From: an uncultured Parvularculaceae bacterium
GTDB lineage: Bacteria > Pseudomonadota > Alphaproteobacteria > Caulobacterales > Parvularculaceae
Direction: 5' to 3'
DNA: 5,085 nucleotides
NCBI GenBank assembly: GCA_947259815.1
Contig: CAMYNO010000220.1
Location: 1 to 5,085 of the forward strand
Shown here: positions 1 through 5,085 of the stretch, piece after piece
How positions within the stretch are numbered: position 1 is the stretch's first letter
Layout of the letters: each line of letters opens with the position of its first letter
Translations under genes and position numbers: made by a program
The notes under the pieces: model-generated
Seen by the model: the letters and a program-made list of their open reading frames with translations, nothing else
The model's database searches: none
What the model was told of the DNA's origin: nothing

Positions 1-18
1 CAAAAGGCGCCCGCTTTT
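1..18 (-). terminator. Probable glmM terminator, only one arm inside the window
   Basis: Directly after the glmM stop codon the minus strand reads a run of A, then GCGGGCGCC, then TTTTG, and the window ends. This looks like the left arm and loop of an intrinsic terminator of the form A-run, GC arm, loop, complementary arm, T-run. The right arm would lie outside the window, so the hairpin cannot be confirmed. The visible A-run plus GC-rich arm suggests it could work in both directions. The position, immediately after the last gene of a co-directional run, fits an operon end. Confidence 0.35.
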
Positions 19-1386
19 TTAAGAGACCTTTTCCACCGCAGCGCAAATCTCGGAGACAACCGTGTTGACGAGATCCGCGTTTTCACCCTCGCCCATAACG
101 CGGACCAGGGGTTCGGTGCCGGATTTGCGAATAACCAGACGCCCGCGCTTGCCGAGCTTCGTCTCACCATCCTTGATCGCCGCCTTGACGGCTGCATCGT
201 TCAACGGGTCGCCGCCGGTAAAGCGAACATTCTTTAACAGCTGCGGGAACGGATCGAATTTCCGGCAAACATCGGAAACCGAGCGCCCCTCGGCCGCAAC
301 CACCGCAAGCACCTGTAGCGCCGTGACAAGGCCGTCGCCGGTTGTTCCGTAATCGTTCAAGATAACGTGGCCCGAGGGCTCGCCGCCGACATTCATGGCG
401 CCATTGCGCATTTCCTCGACAACATACCGGTCGCCAACCGCCGTACGGGTCAGGGAAAGCCCTTCGCCTTCGAGAAATTTTTCAAGGCCGAGATTGGCCA
501 TCACGGTTGAGACAATGCCGCCGCCTTTAAGCGCGCCGGATGCGTTCCATGACGAACCGATCAGGGCAAGGATCTGGTCGCCGTCGATGGTTCGACCTTT
601 TTCATCGCAAATAATCACCCGGTCCGCATCGCCGTCGAGAGCAACGCCGATATCCGCGCGATACTCCATCACCGCCTCTTGCAGCGTCTTTGTCGCGGTC
701 GAGCCCACATTGCGATTGATGTTGAAGCCGTTCGGCTCAACCCCGATTGATTTCACCTCGGCGCCAAGCTCCCACAGAACCGTCGGCGCAACCTTATATG
801 CGGCGCCATTGGCGCAGTCGATCACGACCCGAATGTCGTCGAGTGAATTCTTTCGCGGGAAGGCAGCCTTGGCGAACTCGATATACCGCGCGCCAGCATC
901 ATCGACGCGTTTAACGCGGCCAAGGTCCGGGGCGGCGGCGAGCCCGACCTCCGGCCCATCCTTCATCAACCGTTCGATCTCAAGTTCGGTTTCATCGGAG
1001 AGTTTGTATCCGTCAGGGCCGAAAAACTTCACGCCATTATCATGATACGGATTATGGGACGCGGAAATCATGACGCCAAGATCGGCGCGCAGGCTGCGCG
1101 TCAGCATCGCCATGGCGGGCGTCGGCAACGGACCGAGCAGAAAGACATCCATCCCCGATGCGGCAAAGCCGGCCGTCAGGGCCGGTTCAATCATATAACC
1201 GGAAAGCCGGGTATCCTTGCCGATGACAACCCGATGGCGATGGGCGCCGTTTTTGAAAACCCGTCCGACAGCCATGCCGAGACGCAATATATTATTCGGC
1301 GTCATGGCGCCGGCATTGGCGAGGCCGCGCACGCCGTCGGTTCCAAATACTTCGCGTTTTCCTGCCATCTGATCGTCGCCGCGCAT
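19..1386 (-). CDS. glmM: Phosphoglucosamine mutase GlmM
   Basis: GlmM interconverts glucosamine-6-phosphate and glucosamine-1-phosphate in the cytoplasm, the step before GlmU in making UDP-GlcNAc for peptidoglycan and lipopolysaccharide. All family landmarks are visible in the 455-residue product: FGTDGVRG at residues 14-21, the catalytic phosphoserine loop SASHNP at 108-113 (Ser110), the metal-binding DGDADR at 251-256, the sugar-binding GGEPSGH at 334-340, and the phosphate-binding [11 protein letters not shown] at 420-430. The length is normal (about 445-455). I chose the ATG at 1386 because GGGAG lies 10 bases upstream of it. An internal ATG at 1368 would give a 449-residue protein starting [12 protein letters not shown], equally plausible by homology, but it has no good ribosome binding site. 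The gene follows folP after 62 bases with no convincing promoter between them, so it is probably the last gene of the run. Activity is expected to need serine phosphorylation, as known for the family. Confidence 0.97.
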   Translation of the reverse strand: MRGDDQMAGKREVFGTDGVRGLANAGAMTPNNILRLGMAVGRVFKNGAHRHRVVIGKDTRLSGYMIEPALTAGFAASGMDVFLLGPLPTPAMAMLTRSLRADLGVMISASHNPYHDNGVKFFGPDGYKLSDETELEIERLMKDGPEVGLAAAPDLGRVKRVDDAGARYIEFAKAAFPRKNSLDDIRVVIDCANGAAYKVAPTVLWELGAEVKSIGVEPNGFNINRNVGSTATKTLQEAVMEYRADIGVALDGDADRVIICDEKGRTIDGDQILALIGSSWNASGALKGGGIVSTVMANLGLEKFLEGEGLSLTRTAVGDRYVVEEMRNGAMNVGGEPSGHVILNDYGTTGDGLVTALQVLAVVAAEGRSVSDVCRKFDPFPQLLKNVRFTGGDPLNDAAVKAAIKDGETKLGKRGRLVIRKSGTEPLVRVMGEGENADLVNTVVSEICAAVEKVS

Positions 1387-1392
1387 ATCTAA

Positions 1393-1401
1393 CTCACTCC
1401 C
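1393..1401 (-). promoter_or_regulatory. Ribosome binding site of glmM
   Basis: The minus strand reads GGGAGTGAG here. GGGAG ends 10 bases, and the second GAG 6 bases, before the ATG at 1386. This favours the 455-residue form over the ATG at 1368, which is 28 bases from GGGAG. The rest of the 62-base folP-glmM spacer shows no clear promoter or terminator. Confidence 0.5.
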
Positions 1402-1448
1402 ACTGGGGAAATTCTCAACAAACCTAGCAAATTCGTCTCCGAAAAGCC

Positions 1449-2267
1449 TTAACGCCCGCCGGCCGCGTTTTCTATGGCCTTGGCGACCGTTAACGCCTGG
1501 CGGGTCGCGGCCACGTCATGGACCCTAAAAATCGACGCGCCGCGAGCATATCCCGCAAGGACGGCCGCCAGCGACCCGCCCAGCCTTTCGCCCGCGGGGC
1601 CGTCGCGGTCAAGGGCGGCAATGAAGCGCTTGCGCGAAGCGCCCAGAAGTATTGGGACATCCAGTTGCTGAAAACGATCGAGATGCGCCATGAGCGCCAG
1701 ATTGTGCACAAGCGATTTGCCGAAGCCAATGCCGGGATCGGCGATAATCCTTTCGCGCTTAATTCCTGCCGCGACGCATAACTCGATCCGTCCGGCGAGA
1801 AAGGCGAGCACTTCCGTGACGACGTCTTCATATTGCGGTTTTTTTTGCATGGTGCGCGGGTCGCCCTGCGCATGCATCAGCACGATATCGCAGCCAAGTT
1901 CCGCCGCCGTCGCAACGCTCGTCTCGTCATGGCCGAGAGCGCTGACATCGTTCCAGATTGACGCGCCGGCGGCGAGCGCAGCACGCGCCACCTCAGCCTT
2001 GCGTGTGTCGATTGAAATGATCGCATCGGTCTTTGCCGCCAAGCCTTCGATCACCGGCATGACGCGGCGCAGTTCTTCCGCTGTCGGCGTCGGCTCGGCG
2101 CCGGGCCGGGTCGACTCACCGCCAATATCGATAATGTCTGCGCCGTCATCGATCAGGCTCAGGGCGAAATCAATAGCCTGGCGATGGGTAGAGAACGATC
2201 CGCCATCGGAGAAAGAGTCCGGCGTCGCATTGACGACGCCCATAATGCGAAAGGGTCGATCACTCAT
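1449..2267 (-). CDS. folP: Dihydropteroate synthase FolP
   Basis: FolP condenses 6-hydroxymethyl-dihydropterin diphosphate with p-aminobenzoate to give dihydropteroate in folate synthesis. It is the target of sulfonamides. The 272-residue TIM-barrel protein has the expected motifs in order: [15 protein letters not shown] at 9-23, [13 protein letters not shown] at 47-59, SIDTRK at 85-90 with Asp87, Asn106-Asp107, [11 protein letters not shown] at 131-141, DPGIGFGKS at 177-185, GASRKRF at 209-215 with Lys213, and FRVHDV at 247-252 with Arg248 and His250. These match the E. coli pterin and phosphate ligands. Phe19, Thr53 and Pro55, at positions often changed in sulfonamide-resistant enzymes, are wild type. 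The start at 2267 gives the normal length and puts motif I eight residues in; an upstream ATG at 2375 would only add residues read through the neighbouring gene. The start overlaps the end of the lactamase-fold gene by 8 bases, with no strong ribosome binding site, so translational coupling is likely. Confidence 0.96.
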   Translation of the reverse strand: MSDRPFRIMGVVNATPDSFSDGGSFSTHRQAIDFALSLIDDGADIIDIGGESTRPGAEPTPTAEELRRVMPVIEGLAAKTDAIISIDTRKAEVARAALAAGASIWNDVSALGHDETSVATAAELGCDIVLMHAQGDPRTMQKKPQYEDVVTEVLAFLAGRIELCVAAGIKRERIIADPGIGFGKSLVHNLALMAHLDRFQQLDVPILLGASRKRFIAALDRDGPAGERLGGSLAAVLAGYARGASIFRVHDVAATRQALTVAKAIENAAGGR

Positions 2268-3186
2268 CCGCTGAGGCGGCCTGCTCCGACAGGGTCTTTT
2301 CAAAGGCGCGGCGTTTGGCGGCCATATATCGCTGAAAAGCACCGCGATTGATAAAGGCCATTTCATTTCCCGCAAGCTGCGCGGCGCGCGTTTCTTTCAT
2401 TTGAAAAATTTCCGCATGGTTTGCGAGAAAAATTTCCGGCGTCCAGAAACGGGTTTTTTCAAACGTCATTCTGTAATCGTCGATAATGCCTTCATATTGC
2501 GCCGGTCCCTCGTCTGTCGCGACAAGACGGTTGGCGGCGACGGTCGCTCCGCAGAAAATCAGCGCTTCGTGATGTTCATTGTTGTTGTGGTCAAAGAAAA
2601 TCCGGAATGATGTGCAGCCCTTTGAATGGCCCGGCGTCAGGTCCGTTCGGATCATCGGTTTTCCCGGCTCGGCGCCGAGGTAAATAACATCGCCCTCGAA
2701 CTCAGGATCGCGATCCTTGATAACGTGATCGACTTTCACCGGCGGCGCGGCGTAATCCGCGTTGTCTTCGTCACCGAGATAGAAGCCGCCCTCAAGCGCT
2801 GAAACATCGCCCTCACTCGCCCAAAGCGCCGCGCCGGAGGCTTCCTTCAGCGCCGCGAGCCCGCCGGAATGATCGAAATGAGCATGGGTGTTCAGCAGAA
2901 TTTTGACGTCCTTGATGTCAAAGCCGAGCGTTTCGATATTGTCGATGATAAGCTGCTCGTAGCCGGGCATACCACCGTCAATCAGCACATGCCCGTTCTC
3001 GCCTTTGATGAAATAGACGGCGAGACCTTCCGTACCCACATAATAAATATTGCCGAGAATATGAAACGGCTCAAACGGCTCGACCCAATGGGGATTGCGC
3101 TCGGCCCAGTCGGCCGGCGCGGGCTCGCCCTGTGCGCATGCGCTGGTCGCCAGTAAAGAAAAAACAATTGCCGCCATCAAACGCAT
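2260..3186 (-). CDS. Secreted metallo-beta-lactamase-fold hydrolase, subclass B3-like
   Basis: The 308-residue product begins with a signal peptide (Arg2, hydrophobic core, likely signal peptidase I cut after ACA at residue 18), so it should act in the periplasm. The fold is shown by the zinc motif HAHFDH at 101-106 (His101, His103, Asp105, His106), His187 in TPGHSKGCTSF, and His257 in FLANHAEIF. This H-H-H plus D-H-H ligand set and the C-terminal stretch LANHAEIFQMKETRA followed by a helical tail resemble subclass B3 enzymes such as FEZ-1. Hydrolysis of beta-lactams is therefore plausible but unproven. The GS-x-x-x-x-PGYxLV-type segment of B3 enzymes reads CGATVAANRLV here, with Ala214 where B3 enzymes usually have Ser. 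The start at 3186 is supported by GGGGAGG seven bases upstream and by the signal peptide. A lipoprotein cut at Cys17 is less likely because the -3 residue is Thr. The gene lies between ftsH and folP and its stop overlaps the folP start. Confidence 0.88.
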   Translation of the reverse strand: MRLMAAIVFSLLATSACAQGEPAPADWAERNPHWVEPFEPFHILGNIYYVGTEGLAVYFIKGENGHVLIDGGMPGYEQLIIDNIETLGFDIKDVKILLNTHAHFDHSGGLAALKEASGAALWASEGDVSALEGGFYLGDEDNADYAAPPVKVDHVIKDRDPEFEGDVIYLGAEPGKPMIRTDLTPGHSKGCTSFRIFFDHNNNEHHEALIFCGATVAANRLVATDEGPAQYEGIIDDYRMTFEKTRFWTPEIFLANHAEIFQMKETRAAQLAGNEMAFINRGAFQRYMAAKRRAFEKTLSEQAASADE

Positions 3187-3220
3187 AAAAAAACCTCCCC
3201 AAAGAATTGGAGAGGCTTTT
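3187..3220 (-). terminator. Intrinsic-terminator-like hairpin ending at the lactamase start codon
   Basis: On the minus strand AAAAG-CCTCTCC (3220 to 3209) can pair with GGGGAGG-TTTTT (3200 to 3190) around the 8-base loop AATTCTTT. This gives a 12-base-pair stem with two G-U pairs, followed by the end of a seven-T run. It has the standard form of an intrinsic terminator for ftsH transcripts. Unusually, the last T is directly followed by the ATG of the next gene, so termination here would cut off the lactamase-fold, folP and glmM genes unless there is read-through. On the plus strand two pairs become mismatches, so the structure favours the direction of transcription. Confidence 0.6.
3194..3200 (-). 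promoter_or_regulatory. Shine-Dalgarno of the lactamase-fold gene, inside a hairpin
   Basis: The minus strand reads GGGGAGG, a near-ideal ribosome binding site, seven bases (all T) before the ATG at 3186. It fixes the start of the lactamase-fold gene. The same seven bases form the 3' arm of the hairpin at 3187-3220, so the site would be hidden when that hairpin is folded. Confidence 0.7.
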
Positions 3221-3234
3221 AGCACGTTAAAAGC
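3215..3234 (-). other. Small hairpin overlapping the base of the terminator stem
   Basis: The minus strand GCTTTTA (3234 to 3228) pairs perfectly with TAAAAGC (3221 to 3215) around the loop ACGTGC. It shares AAAAGC at 3220-3215 with the left foot of the neighbouring terminator-like hairpin, so the two cannot both be complete. The sharing is limited to the foot of the stem, so its effect may be small. Confidence 0.4.
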
Positions 3235-3252
3235 GTCAGCAAAGAGGCAATT

Positions 3253-3360
3253 CTAAAGCGCGTCTCGTTTAATCGGATTCATGCGACGTGCTTTAGGTCT
3301 TTGTTTTGGCGCGCGTCTTTTGCGCATAAGCGGTGACCACTTATGCGCGACACGCTCTAG
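3253..3360. repeat. 108-base double-palindrome intergenic repeat element
   Basis: The element is bounded by imperfect inverted ends, CTAAAGCGCGTC on the plus strand and CTAGAGCGTGTC on the minus strand (10 of 12 identical). It holds two hairpins. The first (3253-3296) pairs CTAAAGCGCGTC with GACGTGCTTTAG, 12 pairs with one G-U on the plus strand, around 20 bases containing AATCGGATT. The second has a perfect 9-base stem, GCGCATAAG (3322-3330) with CTTATGCGC (3340-3348), around CGGTGACCA. It is extended by GCGCGTC (3311-3317) with GACACGC (3349-3355) across a TTTT bulge. The linker GTCTTTGTTTTGGCGCGCG and the motif order resemble, from memory, a repeat family scattered between genes of Rhizobiales and other Alphaproteobacteria. 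No protein is encoded; such elements are usually non-autonomous. Copy number cannot be seen from one window. Confidence 0.7.
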
Positions 3361-5085
3361 GCCGGCTTCGGCTCCATGCCGCTCGCCGGCCCGTCTTCTT
3401 TTCCACCGGCTGGCGCGCCGGTGCTGGGCACGGACGATGGCGGCGTGTGATCGGTCGAATCCGTCGGGTCTTCGCGCACGATCTGGCCGCCGTTCAAGAG
3501 CGTGTCGATTTCCTCGCCGGTCAGCGTCTCATATTCGAGCAACGCCTGGGCGATTTTTTCCCAGTCGCCGTTACGCTCGGTCAGGATTTGCCGCGCCTTG
3601 TCGTAGCCTTCGGTGACGAAGCGCCGGATTTCATCCTCGATCAGCTTGGCCGTATCCGTCGAGATCGACTTGCTGCGCGCAATCGACTGGCCAAGGAAAA
3701 CTTCGCCTTCATCTTCCGCATAGGCGATGGGCCCAAGTTTTTCGGAGAGACCATATTGCGTGACCATGGCGCGCGCGATCTTGGTCGCATGCTCGATATC
3801 GGAAGAGGCGCCGGACGTGACTTTTTCCGAACCGAATTTCATTTCCTCCGCAACGCGCCCGCCCATCGCCATGGCGATGCGCGCCTTCATCTGTTCAAGG
3901 GTGAAGGAAAGCTTGTCGCGTTCTGGCAGATACTGAACCATGCCCAGAGCGCGCCCGCGCGGGATGATCGTTGCTTTGTGAACGGGATCGGAACCCGGCA
4001 TGGTCAGGCCGACAATGGCGTGACCGGATTCGTGATAGGCGGTGAGGGTTTTTTCCTCTTCCGTCATGACCATGGAGCGGCGTTCCGCGCCCATGAGCAC
4101 CTTGTCCTTGGCGTCGTCAAATTCCTTCGCCGTCACATAGCGCTTGCCGCGCCGCGCCGCGAGCAACGCCGCCTCGTTCACAAGGTTCGCCAGATCGGCG
4201 CCTGAGAAACCCGGCGTGCCGCGCGCAACCGTGCGCACATTGACATCCGGCGCAAGCGGCACTTTTTTGACGTGTACGGAAAGAATTTTTTCGCGACCCA
4301 CAACATCCGGGTTAGGAACAACGACCTGACGATCAAAACGGCCGGGCCGCAACAGCGCCGGATCGAGAACGTCCGGGCGGTTGGTCGCGGCGATGAGGAT
4401 GATCCCCTCATTCGATTCAAAGCCGTCCATCTCGACCAGCAACTGGTTCAGCGTCTGTTCGCGCTCGTCATTGCCGCCGCCAAGACCGGCGCCGCGATGA
4501 CGGCCGACCGCATCGATCTCGTCAATAAAGATAATGCAAGGCGCGTTCTTCTTCGCCTGATCGAACATGTCGCGCACGCGGCTCGCGCCGACACCGACAA
4601 ACATTTCGACAAAGTCCGAGCCTGAAATCGTGAAAAACGGCACATTCGCTTCACCGGCAATCGCGCGGGCGAGCAAGGTTTTACCGGTTCCCGGCGGTCC
4701 GACCAGCAGCGCGCCTTTCGGGATCTTGCCGCCGAGGCGCTGGAACTTCATCGGATCTTTCAGATATTCGACAATTTCTTCGAGCTCTTCCTTCGCCTCG
4801 TCAATGCCGGCGACATCGTCAAAGGTGACGCGTCCCTGACGCTCGGTCAGCAGTTTCGCGCGCGACTTGCCGAAGCCCATGGCCTTGCCGCCCGCGCCCT
4901 GCATCTGGCGCATGACGAAGAAAAACAGAGCAAGAAAAATCAGCAAGGGAAGAATATTGAACAGCAGCGAAAGCAGGAGCGGCAGCTCTTCTTCCTTTTC
5001 GATGGTCGTTGTAACGCCGGCGCCATACAGCCGGTCGGCGATCGTCGCCTGACCGTCTTCGGTAATGGTTGTCAAAAATGAGGCG
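3357..5085 (-). CDS. ftsH: ATP-dependent zinc metalloprotease FtsH (N-terminus outside window)
   Basis: FtsH is a hexameric inner-membrane AAA+ protease that extracts and degrades membrane and short-lived cytoplasmic proteins. The window holds 575 codons. The reading frame is open through base 5085, so the first 60-65 or so residues (first membrane segment and most of the periplasmic domain) are missing; a TTG at 5075 is not the real start. Numbering from that TTG codon: second membrane segment about 31-55, [10 protein letters not shown] at 51-60, Walker A GPPGTGKT at 126-133, pore loop FVGVGA at 159-164, Walker B IIFIDEID at 181-188, second region of homology with RPGRFDR at 243-249, zinc site HESGH at 348-352, and third ligand Asp426 in SSDIEHATK. 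All catalytic residues are intact. The tail after about 530 is rich in Pro, Ser, Gly and charged residues and probably disordered. The TAG stop falls within the terminal CTAG of the adjoining repeat. The product is cytoplasm-facing and membrane anchored. Confidence 0.97.
   Translation of the reverse strand, partial: ASFLTTITEDGQATIADRLYGAGVTTTIEKEEELPLLLSLLFNILPLLIFLALFFFVMRQMQGAGGKAMGFGKSRAKLLTERQGRVTFDDVAGIDEAKEELEEIVEYLKDPMKFQRLGGKIPKGALLVGPPGTGKTLLARAIAGEANVPFFTISGSDFVEMFVGVGASRVRDMFDQAKKNAPCIIFIDEIDAVGRHRGAGLGGGNDEREQTLNQLLVEMDGFESNEGIILIAATNRPDVLDPALLRPGRFDRQVVVPNPDVVGREKILSVHVKKVPLAPDVNVRTVARGTPGFSGADLANLVNEAALLAARRGKRYVTAKEFDDAKDKVLMGAERRSMVMTEEEKTLTAYHESGHAIVGLTMPGSDPVHKATIIPRGRALGMVQYLPERDKLSFTLEQMKARIAMAMGGRVAEEMKFGSEKVTSGASSDIEHATKIARAMVTQYGLSEKLGPIAYAEDEGEVFLGQSIARSKSISTDTAKLIEDEIRRFVTEGYDKARQILTERNGDWEKIAQALLEYETLTGEEIDTLLNGGQIVREDPTDSTDHTPPSSVPSTGAPAGGKEDGPASGMEPKPA

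Noticed and set aside
395..1045. 216-codon open frame on the plus strand
   Set aside because: It is antisense to glmM and its Ser/Arg/Pro-rich translation matches no family; glmM motifs account for the DNA.
1490..1873. 127-codon open frame on the minus strand
   Set aside because: It is an alternative frame of folP with no family motifs. It is of interest only as the frame entered if slippage occurred at the A8 tract.
2268..2375. Upstream ATG extending folP by 36 residues
   Set aside because: The extension is read out of frame through the lactamase-fold gene and does not resemble dihydropteroate synthase. The ATG at 2267 gives the normal length.
3187..3225. Upstream ATG adding 13 residues to the lactamase-fold protein
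   Set aside because: It would start ahead of the terminator hairpin and spoil the signal peptide; the ATG at 3186 has an ideal ribosome binding site.
3250..3255. TAGAAT on the minus strand as a -10 promoter box
   Set aside because: It matches five of six consensus bases, but no TTGACA-like box lies 15-18 bases upstream. It arises where the end of the repeat meets AATT, so it is not listed as a promoter.
3271..3279. AATCGGATT as an operator
   Set aside because: It is a short odd palindrome inside the first hairpin of the repeat and is better explained as part of that element.
3333..4205. 290-codon open frame on the plus strand
   Set aside because: It lies entirely antisense to ftsH apart from its first bases. 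It has no recognisable family motifs and an Arg/Phe/His-rich composition typical of a shadow frame in GC-rich DNA.

Overview
The window is a compact run of four genes, all on the minus strand. In transcription order, from high to low coordinates, they are ftsH (5' end outside the window), a secreted metallo-beta-lactamase-fold protein of subclass B3 type, folP (dihydropteroate synthase) and glmM (phosphoglucosamine mutase). The sequence is GC-rich, and ftsH-folP-glmM is a familiar order in Alphaproteobacteria. An intergenic palindromic repeat of a style I associate with Rhizobiales and relatives points the same way. I would place the host in Alphaproteobacteria, possibly near Caulobacterales, Hyphomonadales, Parvularculales or Rhizobiales; the genus cannot be fixed by reading.

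Layout by position: 1-18 is the visible half of a probable terminator after glmM. 19-1386 is glmM. 1387-1448 is a 62-base spacer carrying the glmM ribosome binding site. 1449-2267 is folP, which overlaps the lactamase-fold gene by 8 bases. 2260-3186 is the lactamase-fold gene with a signal peptide. 3187-3356 is the only substantial gap (170 bases). It is densely structured: a hairpin with a U-tract whose 3' arm is the Shine-Dalgarno sequence of the next gene, a second overlapping hairpin, and a 108-base double-palindrome repeat whose outer end forms the ftsH stop codon. 3357-5085 is ftsH, lacking roughly its first 60 residues.

The three housekeeping genes serve membrane protein quality control (FtsH), folate synthesis (FolP) and UDP-GlcNAc supply for peptidoglycan and lipopolysaccharide (GlmM). 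All have intact catalytic motifs. The accessory member is the exported B3-type hydrolase, which is translationally linked to folP and sits behind the terminator-like hairpin.

I do not see a new multi-gene system. The points most worth following up are the terminator/ribosome-binding-site overlap at 3187-3220, the repeat element at 3253-3360, and the substrate of the divergent B3-type enzyme.
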